NCBI RefSeq assembly: GCF_000687475.1
Contig: NC_057317.1
Span: forward strand, 4,588,501 to 4,652,500
Direction: 5' to 3'
Source: Ustilaginoidea virens
Lineage: Eukaryota > Ascomycota > Sordariomycetes > Hypocreales > Clavicipitaceae
Length of the DNA stretch: 64,000 nucleotides
Part shown: positions 1 to 9,475 of the stretch, one piece after another
Layout: every line of letters begins with the position of its first letter
How positions within the stretch are numbered: the stretch's first letter is position 1
Translations under genes and position numbers: made by a program
The notes under the pieces: generated by a model
What the model was told of the DNA's origin: nothing
What the model saw: only the letters and a program-made list of their open reading frames with translations
Database searches by the model: none

Positions 1-785
1 TAATTAAAAATCAGCTTTGGTCAGTAAGCCGTAAATGCATCGGCATTTTTAACTTCGAAAAATACGGCTTTTTCCTTCCACAGAAAGGAATAGATACACC
101 ACTACTGCATCAACCTTACAGCCACTATACTAATAGTATAGTAGTAGAGGTCCCTAGCCCTATTAACCCTGCTGATTATAGTGATCCTGAAGAAACCACT
201 ATTACCCCCGTTCCTACTACTACGACTAGTAAGGAACCTGTAGAGGCTACTAGCCCTACTACCAACTCTCCCGCTATTACGACTAGCGAAGAGCCCGCTA
301 TTACGACTAGCGAAAATCCTATAGTGGCTACTAGCCCTACTCCTGCCCCTATAGCAGCTAATGAATATCAGAAGCTATTACAATTAGCCGGCATTTGGCA
401 TGTACGGCTAGGGCATATAGGTATTCAGCTACTTAAAAAGACCTGTGCTAATACCCCTGGTCTTCCTAACCTTAATAAGGTTAAAGATGCTGATTTTCGC
501 TGCCTAGCCTATATCCAGGCTAAGAAGGTTAGAAGACCTTCTAAGGATGCGATACCTAATCCAGCTAAATGCCTGGATATTATAGAAGGTGATACTTTTG
601 CTATATCACCTATGCCATATAACAAACGACCTGTTGCCTTTATATTAGTGGACAGAAAATCCCGATTTCGTTGGCTATACTTACTGCCTAATAGGGAAGG
701 CACTATTATATTTAAAGCATTATAGAGCTTTATATAGAGCCTATAGGTCAGATATGGTAAAACGCCTATTGAATTCCACTATGAT
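1..785 (+). pseudogene. Outer copia polyprotein, left fragment (post-protease linker, GAG-pre-integrase, start of integrase)
   Basis: The fragment is open from 324 to 725 and readable before and after with stops. It carries a Ser/Thr/Pro-rich linker with EATSPT motifs, then the GAG-pre-integrase signature WHVRLGHIG. The integrase core follows, with its first acidic residue in EGDTFAI and the FRWLYLLPNREG block. Three stops appear between 723 and 753. The reading is broken at 785 inside the integrase, at the codons for D-G-G-N-E, by the nested insertion. It continues at 5928. Known of the family: integrase joins the cDNA to host DNA. Nothing functional can be made here. Confidence 0.85.
781..785. 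repeat. Target-site duplication, left copy (ATGAT)
   Basis: The 5-bp ATGAT lies directly before the 5' LTR and is repeated at 5923-5927 directly after the 3' LTR. Five base pairs is the normal copia duplication length. The pair fixes both ends of the inner element and shows that the LTR ends in GCAATA and not in the canonical CA. Confidence 0.93.
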
Positions 786-1506
786 TGTTAAAATCCTATA
801 GTAGCCTACTAGGCTGCTGGCCTAATGCCCTACTGGCTTACTGACCTTCTAGTCCTTATACCGCCTCTTGGACTTACGGTAGTCTTACCAACCTTAGGCC
901 TTTGCCTTTTACCTTAGGATTTTCAGTGGATTATTTACTGTATATCAAGTAAGGTAGGCCTTATTAAAAAAGGTGTGGCATTGCTAAATTAGCGTGGTGG
1001 GCCTACTAGTGTGGTGGCTAGTCCACTAGTGTGGTGGGTAGTCACTAGCGTGGTGGTTAGTCACTAGCGTGGTGGCTAATTACTAGTGCGGTGGTTAGGG
1101 TGGTTGGAAAGGCTGGATATAGTGGGGCTGCTGACGTATTATATACGTGGCATAGCGAGCATTACGGGGAGCTTTCTTACTGGCTACCTTGGATGCCTGG
1201 GCCCACCCCTCCTTCGTGTATATATAGGATAGCTTTTCCCCTTCTTTCTAGATAGTAGAAGGGTAGCACAATCGAGTCTGTTAATGCACTATATGCCTCT
1301 TAACTTCTTACCTTCCCTGCGTTTTCTGGTTATCTTATATTTGCCTTGCCTTTACACTTGCCTTGCTTTATAGCACTTGTATAGTCTTAGGACTTAGTGA
1401 AAAATCTAGTATTATACTAAGATTAGTTCACAGGTCGCAGACAGTCTTGTGCCATCTAGCTAGCTAGTAAGGCTCTGCTTTTATAGTGACCTTGAGAATT
1501 GCAATA
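786..1506 (+). repeat. 5' LTR of inner copia element
   Basis: The 721-bp LTR begins TGTTAAAATC and ends GAATTGCAATA. It contains an imperfect array of a CTAGTGTGGTGG-type unit at about 1000-1105 and a TATATATA stretch near 1218 that could be the promoter. Its sequence matches the LTR at 5202-5922 except for one C/T difference seen by eye near 1043. Confidence 0.93.
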
Positions 1507-1521
1507 GGTTATGAGCCCGGG
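1507..1521 (+). other. Primer-binding site matching the anticodon arm of initiator tRNA-Met
   Basis: The 15 bases next to the 5' LTR (GGTTATGAGCCCGGG) are complementary to the anticodon stem-loop of fungal initiator tRNA-Met, whose loop includes CTCATAA. Drosophila copia is known to prime with an internal fragment (half-tRNA) of the same tRNA. The match to the loop rather than to the tRNA 3' end suggests the same half-tRNA priming here. Confidence 0.75.
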
Positions 1522-1654
1522 TTTTACTTCTTTGTTTTTACCCTACCTCTTTTGTGTTCACCCCTTGGTCTCTCTTGCTTATTAGTACTACTAATATAGC
1601 TATCCTTTGGTATCCTTGGCTTACCCTTATCACCTTTGGCTTACCCTTTGTTAC

Positions 1655-2030
1655 CTACGGCATTACCCTGCGGCAATCAACGGCGTACCCCTACGGCAAC
1701 TTACGGCGTAACCTTACGGCACTTTTAGCGTAACCTTACGGCACTTTTAGCGTAACCTTACGTTATTTTCGGAGTAACCTACGGCACCTACGGATTTTAT
1801 AGTGTGATATCTACCACACTATACCACTGTATAACACCTTTGCACCTAGTGCACGACACCTACTGCACTATACGGCACCTGTTATACTCTTCCACTTATA
1901 GCACTTTTGGTACGGCACTTACGGCACCTTTTATATTACGGCACCTATAGCACCTACGGCACCTACGGCACCTACGGCACTTACGGCACCTTTATATTAC
2001 GGCACCACATAAGCACCTTAAATACTAACG
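1655..2030 (+). repeat. Short tandem repeats in the inner element's leader (TACGGCACC-like)
   Basis: The untranslated leader holds a degenerate array of 8-10 bp units built on TACGGCA(C/A)CT or CTACGGCAC, with a longer subunit CACTTTTAGCGTAACCTTACGG repeated near 1715-1760. No coding was found. It may be a promoter, packaging or spacer region, but function is unknown. Confidence 0.7.
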
Positions 2031-2243
2031 CTATATTCTGGACTTGCACAACGCCTACGGCATCTGTGATTTTATACTGAGACCTACCGCTATATTCTGC
2101 GGTTACCTTTTATAGTAGGCTACTAGCCACTATATTTACTAGCTGTCCAGCTAGTTACTCGACTATTTTGCCAGCTATTTAGCTGGTTATTCATCTGTTC
2201 CTACAGCTATTGGCACCATTTTTAACGACTTTTAACCACTATA

Positions 2244-5084
2244 ATGGCATAGTCTAGGCCTTCTACTTATAAGGCCACTTTAGATTCCAACTCTAAAGCT
2301 GATCTTACTGCACGACTACAGCTAGATATGGACTATATAAAGTCCCAGATGAATACCCTAACTACCCTTATACAAGGCTTAGTTAGTAGGCAAAATAGTA
2401 ACGTTCCTACTATTACAATTAGCAAGGAACTAGTAGAGGCTACTAGCCCTACTATCTCCGGTCCTACTAATATGAACAGTAAGGACCCTGTAGAGGCTAC
2501 TAGCCCTACTATCCAACCTTCTGCTATTACGACTAGCAAGGACCCTGTAGAGGCTACTAGCCCTACTACTATTAATGCCGCTTCTATTAATAATAGCAAG
2601 AATAATTCTACTAATAATAGGAAAAAGAAGCAGCAAAAGAAGAAGGAACAGGACTCTAATAATAGCAGCAAACAGCAAAATATCGAGTCCTTTATTATAG
2701 GCAATTATAATACCCAGGATACTAATATATCCTATTCCTCTTCTTCTACCACTATATCCACTGATATAAGCTATAGTGCTAAATCAGGCGGTAGGACCCC
2801 TAAGGATGCCCTCCTTTACAATACAGGATCTACTTGTCATATTGTTAATGATAAGAAGCATTTCACCACTTTTCACCATTTTGAAAAGAATGATAAGCCT
2901 GTAATTACTACTGGTGGTGGCCCTATTTCCCCTACTGGTTGGGGTACGGCACGATTTACTGTGCTACAGGGCATTAATCCTACGAAATGGGGTATTATAG
3001 AGCTCAAGAATGCACTATATATTCCTGCCTTGGATATTAACATCATTAGCGGTGTAAAGCACTATACCGCTAAAGGGGTACTAATTAAAAATCAGCTTTG
3101 GTCAGCAAGCCGTAAATGCATCGGCATTTTTAACTTTAATAAATACGGCTTTTTCCTTCCACAGAAAGGAATAGACACACCACTACTACATCAACCTTGT
3201 AGCCATTATACTATTACTAATAGTATATCAGTAGAGGTCCCCAGCCCTACTAACCCTGCTGATTATAGTAATCCTGAGGATACTACTATTACCCCCGTTC
3301 CTACTACTGAGACTAGTAAGGAACCTGTAGAGGCTACTAGCCCTACTACTAACCAGCCCGCTACCACAACTAGCGAAGACCCTGTAGAGGCTACCAGCCC
3401 TACTACTAACTCTCCCGCTATTACAACTAGCGAAAATCCCGCTATTACGACTAGCGAAAATCCCGCTATTACGACTAGCGAAAATCCCGCTATTACGACT
3501 AGCAAAAATCCTGTAGTGGCTACTAGCCCTACTCCTGCCCTTATAGCAGCTGATACAGAATATCAGAAGCTATTACAATTAGCCGGCATTTGGCATGTAC
3601 GGCTAGGGCATATAGGTATTCAGCTACTTAAAAAGACCTATGCTAATACCTACCTTGTCTACCTTCTAAAGAAGAAGGTTATTACTAAAACAACCTTTAT
3701 TACCTTTATGCACCAAAATGAAGGTATAGGCCCTATTTCTAGTGGTCTAAAAGGAGACTTTCACAAAGGGCAAAATATAGGTTCAGAGGGGGTATTTAGC
3801 AGTAAAGAACCTGCTATTTTACTGGATGACCTAGAAAGCATTCCTGACCCTACTAACTCTACTAACCTTACTAGCATTACTAACACTAATGCTATACCGG
3901 ATGACCTAGAAAGCATGCCGGACCCTATTAATTTTACTAGCATTACTAATGCTACCCCGGATGATATTACTGGCACTAATGCCACCGTGGATTACCTTCC
4001 TAAGTCAGAAGACTTTATAGGCGCCTTTCCAAATAGCGAGCTTTCTGAGACCATTTATATGGATATTCCTGATGGATTCCTTGAATTTACAGAGAGCTTA
4101 TTACTAACTGATAGCAAGCTTTGGTCTGATATTCAACGACAACGGCTATTAACTTTACTTAAAGAAGCCGGCTTTAATCCCTCTATTAAGCAAGCTATTT
4201 TACTAAAGAAGGCCCTATACGGGCTAAAACAAGCACCCCGCGAATGGCAACACCGGCTAAAAGACCTTATTTCTAATGAAGGCTTCTTACCTTTAGCTTC
4301 TGATGCTGCCGTCTTTTATAATAAGCAAACCAGTACCTTTATCGTTACTTATGTTGACGATTGCCTATTAGTTGGTCTAAATATAACTTATATCAACCAG
4401 CTAAAAAGGAAATTTCATAAGGTCTATGCTATAGAAGACCGCGGTCCGGCTTTCTTCTTCCTAGGCGTATAGATTATACGAAATAGGAAGGAAGGTCTAT
4501 TGTGGCTGCACCAAGCCCAATTTATAGCAGAGGTCCTAGCTAAATTCGGCCTACAGGATACTAAACCTCAGCTTATTCCACCTCAACCAGGGATTCTAAA
4601 TGAATCTAGTGGAAAAGACCTTAGCCCTACTGATCAGAGCCTTTATCAGAGCCTTACTGGCACTATAATGTGGCTTATGATGATGACTAGGCCCGACCTA
4701 GCATTTCCTACTCAATACCTTTCTCGGTTTATGTCTAAAGCAACTAATGTGCATCTAAATACTGCAAAGGGCAGCTTTAGCTACCTTAAAGGCACTGAGA
4801 ACCTAGCTATTTGCTTTAGTGCTACTAAAAGCAACCAACAGCCTATTATAACCGTTTATTCTGATAGCGATTTTGCTGGCTGTAAAGAAACCTCTAAATC
4901 TACTGGAGGCTTCTTGACTACTATTAATAGTGGTCCTATTAGCTGGCGTTCTAAGCGAGCCTCTTTAGTAGTGCTATCTACTTTAGAAGCCGAATCTGAT
5001 GCATTACTTAAGACTATCCGTGAGCCACTACCGGACCCTAAATTTACTAGGTTCCGTGAGTTACTAGGCCTTAGGGCCTGCTAA
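2244..5084 (+). pseudogene. Inner copia polyprotein with three in-frame deletions
   Basis: The natural start is probably ATG 2244, because codon 3 is TAG (a Gln codon by its CA-to-TA form) and the frame then stays open from 2328 to 4472. After the TAG at 4470-4472 it is open again to 5084. In order: a Ser/Thr/Pro linker with EATSPT motifs, a protease-like segment with NTGSTCHI where copia proteases have DTG or DSG (about 2818), a second EATSPT linker, GAG-pre-integrase (LGHIG near 3608), a deletion removing the integrase core, RT from DFIGAF onward (about 4013) with an intact YVDD near 4352, then RNase H fused early to the family's C-terminal tail. It has no zinc knuckle. The deletions all keep frame, which is unusual for a dead element. 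Confidence 0.87.
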
Positions 5085-5192
5085 CTTATACTAACTTACT
5101 AAGGTTTTTCCTATGTTTTTCCTTAGCACTTTTACTGCATTTTCTTTCCCTATCCGTTATACGACGATTAGCTTGCTACTACAGTAGCTAAT

Positions 5193-5201
5193 CAGAGGGG
5201 G
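5193..5201 (+). other. Polypurine tract of inner copia element
   Basis: CAGAGGGGG sits directly before the 3' LTR, as needed for plus-strand priming. An inverted repeat ATTAGC/GCTAAT (about 5168-5192) lies just upstream. The same arrangement precedes the outer element's 3' LTR at 8674. Confidence 0.8.
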
Positions 5202-5922
5202 TGTTAAAATCCTATAGTAGCCTACTAGGCTGCTGGCCTAATGCCCTACTGGCTTACTGACCTTCTAGTCCTTATACCGCCTCTTGGACTTACGGTAGTC
5301 TTACCAACCTTAGGCCTTTGCCTTTTACCTTAGGATTTTCAGTGGATTATTTACTGTATATCAAGTAAGGTAGGCCTTATTAAAAAAGGTGTGGCATTGC
5401 TAAATTAGCGTGGTGGGCCTACTAGTGTGGTGGCTAGTCCACTAGTGTGGTGGGTAGTTACTAGCGTGGTGGTTAGTCACTAGCGTGGTGGCTAATTACT
5501 AGTGCGGTGGTTAGGGTGGTTGGAAAGGCTGGATATAGTGGGGCTGCTGACGTATTATATACGTGGCATAGCGAGCATTACGGGGAGCTTTCTTACTGGC
5601 TACCTTGGATGCCTGGGCCCACCCCTCCTTCGTGTATATATAGGATAGCTTTTCCCCTTCTTTCTAGATAGTAGAAGGGTAGCACAATCGAGTCTGTTAA
5701 TGCACTATATGCCTCTTAACTTCTTACCTTCCCTGCGTTTTCTGGTTATCTTATATTTGCCTTGCCTTTACACTTGCCTTGCTTTATAGCACTTGTATAG
5801 TCTTAGGACTTAGTGAAAAATCTAGTATTATACTAAGATTAGTTCACAGGTCGCAGACAGTCTTGTGCCATCTAGCTAGCTAGTAAGGCTCTGCTTTTAT
5901 AGTGACCTTGAGAATTGCAATA
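5202..5922 (+). repeat. 3' LTR of inner copia element
   Basis: It is a 721-bp copy of the 786-1506 LTR. The single visible difference is CAC in the 5' LTR against TAC here, near 5459. It is followed by the right target duplication ATGAT (5923-5927). Confidence 0.93.
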
Positions 5923-5927
5923 ATGAT
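5923..5927. repeat. Target-site duplication, right copy (ATGAT)
   Basis: Second copy of the 5-bp duplication at 781-785. After it, the outer element's integrase frame resumes. Confidence 0.93.
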
Positions 5928-8546
5928 GGTGGAAATGAAATCAATAAAATGCTTAATAATTGGCTTGTCGAATAGGGTATAACTTTTAATACATCTTGCC
6001 CTTATATTTACAAACAAAACGGCCTAGCTGAGCGGTCTATTAGGGTTATAGCTAATAGGCTACGTGCTACTATGGCTTGGTCAAGACTACCATCTAACCT
6101 CTGGTCTGCTGTTATTACCGGCGTTATTATGCTAGTAAATATAATAGCTATTACTAACAGACCTTCTAGCCCCTATCAGGAGCTACTAAAGGATTATGAC
6201 CATATTACGCTGGAGCACTACCCTGATCTTATTAACCTTAGGGCTATTAGAGCAGCTATTAAAGTGTTTATACCACACGAAAAGCGTATAAAAAGCCGCA
6301 AATTAGCGCCCCGTACCGAGCCTAGTAGGCTCCTTACCACTCTAGGTAATAATACTTACCTAGTCTACCTTCTAAAGAAGAAGGTTGTTATTAAAATAAC
6401 TTTTATTACCTTTATTTATTAAAATGAAGGTATAGGCCCTATTTCTAATGGCCTAAAAGGAGACTTTCACAGAGGGCAAAATATAGGTTCAGAGGGGGTA
6501 TTTAGCAGAGAACCTGCTATTTTACTGGATGACCTAGAAAGCATTCCTGACCCTACTAACTCTACTAACCTTACTAGCATTACTAATACTAATGCTATAC
6601 CGGATGACCTGGAAAGTATGTCGGACCCTACTAATACTAGCGTTATTAATACTAATGCTACCTTGGATAACCGTCCTATATTATAGTCCCCGGCTACTGT
6701 AAAGGATGACCTTATAGATATCCTTACTAGCCTTACTCCTGCCGACCTTGCTGGCCCTATTAGCCTAGCTAGCCCTACCGACCCTACTAGCCCTACCGAC
6801 TTATTCCCTCAGGAAGGTAATATCTTATACCACCTGATATGGGATTCCTGCTATACAGCTAAGCGTAAGCTAGCTAAAAAGGCCCCCGATAGTACGCCTA
6901 ATAGCTGGAAGGATGTGCTACAAAGCCCTAAAAAAGACCTTTGGATAAAGGCATTATTTAAGGAATTTGAGCAGCTATTGGATACTAAAGTCTTTCAATT
7001 TATTCTTAAGTCTAGCGTTCCTATTGATAGGAAAATTATACGTAATAGGCCTGTTTTTCGGGTTAAAAAGGATGCTAATAATCAGCCTATAAAATATAAG
7101 GCTAGATTAGTTGTTAAGGGCTTTATATAAGTCGAAGGAAAGGATTTTCAGCATACTTATACTTCTACCTCTATTCCACCTACCTAGAGGGTTATACTGG
7201 CTTTAGCTACTAGTAATAACTGGGAAATAGAGCAAATTGACTTTATAGGTGCCTTTCTGAATAGCGAGCTTTCTGAGACTATTTATATGGATATCCCTGA
7301 CGGATTTCTTAAATTTACAAAAAGCCTACTAACTAATAGCGATAGCAAGCTTTGGTCTGATATTCAGCGATAACGGCTACTAACTTTGCTTAAAGAAGCT
7401 GGATTTAACCCTTCTATTAAGCAAGCTATCTTACTAAAGAAGGCCCTATATAGGCTAAAATAAGCACCCCGCGAATGGCAACACCGGCTTAAAGACCTAA
7501 TTTCTAGTGAAGGTTTTTTACCTTTAGCCTCTGATGCTGCCGTCTTTTATAATAAGCAAACTAGCACCTTTATTATTACCTATGTTGACGATTGCCTATT
7601 AGTTGGTCCAAATATAACTTATATTAACCAGCTAAAAAGGAAATTTCATAAGGTCTATGCTATAGAAGACCGCGGTCCGGCTTCCTTTTTCTTAGGCGTA
7701 TAAATTATACGAAATAGGAAGGAAGGTTTATTGTGGCTACACCAAGCCCAATTTATAGCAGAGGTCTTAGCTAAATTCGGCTTATAGGATACTAAACCTC
7801 AGCTTATTCCACTTCAACTAGGGATTCTAAATGAATCTAGTGGAAAAGACCTTAGCCCTACTAATCAGAGCCTTTATTAGAGCCTTACTAGTATTATAAT
7901 GTGGCTTATAATAATGACTAGGCCCGACCTAGCATTTCCTACCCAATACCTCTCCCGGTTTATGTCCAAGGCAACTAATATACATCTAAATGCTGCGAAA
8001 GGCAGCTTTAGCTACCTTAAAGGCACTAAGAACCTAGCTATTTGCTTTAGTACTACTAAAAGCAATCAACAGCCTATTATAACCGCTTATTCTGATAGCG
8101 ACTTTGCTGGCTGTAAAGAAACCTCTAAATCCACTGGAGGCTTCTTGACTACTATTAATAGTGGTCCTATTAGCTGGCGTTCTAAGAGAGCCTCTTTAGT
8201 AGTGCTTTCTACTTTAGAAGCTGAATCTGATGCATTACTTAAGACTATCCGTGAGGTACAGTGGCTTTCTAACCTTTGTAAGAAGCTGGAAATTGATATT
8301 GTACGCCCTATACCGCTATACTGCGATAACTAGGGCTCCATTTCGAATTCTAACGACCCTAATTAGCATGCTCGCACTAAGCATACGCTATTAAAATTCC
8401 GGTATATTAGGGAGCAAGCCCAGCTGGGCTTGGTTAAAATTACCTACTTACCTACTAATAGTATGCCTGCTGATGGTCTTACGAAGCCACTGCCGGGCCC
8501 TAAATTTACTAGGTTCCGCGAGTTATTAGGTCTTAGGGCCTGCTAA
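5928..8546 (+). pseudogene. Outer copia polyprotein, right fragment (integrase end, RT, RNase H)
   Basis: The frame continues the integrase (QNGLAERSIRVIANR near 6013-6060), then runs through a Pro/Thr-rich spacer into RVT_2-type reverse transcriptase (ARLVVKGF near 7105, YVDDCLLVG near 7582) and copia RNase H (YSDSDFAGC near 8090, KTIREVQWLSNL). It ends at GLRAC followed by TAA 8544-8546. In-frame stops near 7127, 7183, 7371, 7459, 7701, 7785, 7877, 8330 and 8362 each stand where the inner copy or the family has Gln, which is the CAA/CAG to TAA/TAG signature of RIP. It is not functional. Confidence 0.87.
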
Positions 8547-8673
8547 CTTATACTAACTTATATTAACTTACTAAGGTTTTTCCTATGTTTTTCCTTAGCA
8601 CTTTTATTGCATTTTCTTTCACTATCCTTTATACGACGATTAGCTTGCTATTACAGTAGCTAATCAGAGGGGG

Positions 8674-9475
8674 TGTTAAAATCCTATAGTAGCCTACTAG
8701 GCTGCTGGCCTTATGCCCTACTGGCCTACTAACCTTCTGGCCCTTATACCGCCTCTTGGACTTATGGTAGTATCACCTTAGGCCTTTGCCTTTTACCTTA
8801 AGGATTTTCAGTGGATTATTTACTGTATATCAAGTAAGGTAGGCCTTGTTGAAAAGGTGTGGCATTGCTAAATTAGCGTGGTTGCCTACTAGCGTGGTGG
8901 CGGCCTACTAGCGTGGTGTGGCATTGCTAAATTAGCGTGGTTGCCTACTAGCGTGGTGGCGGCCTACTAGCGTGGTGTGGCATTGCTAAATTAGCATGGT
9001 GGCCTACTAGCGTGGTGGCTAGTCCACTAGTGTGGTAGTTAGTCACTAGCGTGGTGACTAATTACTAGTGCGGTGGTTAGGGTGGTTGGAAAGGTCGGAT
9101 ATAGCAGGGTTGCTGACGTATCATAGCGAGCATTACAGGGAGCCCTCTTACTGGCTTCCCTGGATGCCTGGGCCCACCCCTCCTTCGTGTATATATAGGA
9201 TAGCTTTTCCCCTTCTTTCTAGATAGTAGAAGGGCAGCACAATCGAGTCTGTTAATGCACTATATGCCTCTTAACTTCCACCTTCCCTGCGTTTCTGGTT
9301 ATCTTATATTTGCCTTGCCTTTACACTTGCCCTGCTTTATAGCACTTGTATAGTCTTAGGACTTGGTGAAAAATCTAGTATTTATACTAAGATTAGTTCA
9401 CAGGTCGCAGACAGTCTTGTGCCATCTAGCTAGCTAGTAAGGCTTTGCTTTATAGTGACCTTGAGAATTGCAATA
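8674..9475 (+). repeat. 3' LTR of outer copia element, expanded
   Basis: It has the same start and end as the 721-bp LTRs but is about 802 bp long. The extra length comes from three tandem copies of a segment containing GGCATTGCTAAATTAGCGTGG and TTGCCTACTAGCGTGGTGG at about 8863-9015. It has many single-base differences from the inner LTRs, so it is older or more RIPed. Its left partner is outside the window. Confidence 0.88.

Larger units (their letters stand above)
786..5922 (+). mobile_element. Inner (younger) Ty1/copia element, complete ends, internally deleted
   Basis: A 5,137-bp element bounded by 721-bp LTRs (786-1506 and 5202-5922) and by the ATGAT duplication. It has a primer-binding site at 1507 and a purine tract at 5193-5201. 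The internal reading frame lacks most of integrase, the N-terminal third of RT and the end of RNase H compared with the outer copy of the same family. No Gag zinc knuckle was found. It therefore cannot have moved by itself and was probably mobilised in trans by an intact relative. LTR near-identity suggests a recent insertion. Confidence 0.92.
1..9475 (+). mobile_element. Outer Ty1/copia LTR retrotransposon, 5' part beyond window, split by a nested copy
   Basis: This is an older copia element whose left end lies outside the window. Its coding DNA runs 1-785, is broken by the younger element at 786-5922, resumes at 5928 and ends at a TAA at 8544-8546. A purine tract follows, then the 3' LTR at 8674-9475. 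Domain order is GAG-pre-integrase (LGHIG at about 410), integrase core (to 785, then from 5928, with GLAERS near 6026), reverse transcriptase (YVDD near 7580) and RNase H, which is the copia order. It has many premature stops and is dead. The base immediately right of the LTR is gypsy RNase H sequence on the other strand, so this element inserted into that gypsy element. Confidence 0.9.

Noticed and set aside
1655..2030. CRISPR-like array from short repeats
   Set aside because: The units are adjacent with no unique spacers, lie inside a retrotransposon leader, and the organism is eukaryotic.
5928..8546. Stop-codon reassignment of TAA/TAG to Gln
   Set aside because: The pattern is limited to the transposon, host genes end at TAA/TAG in the usual way, and RIP explains CA-to-TA changes.
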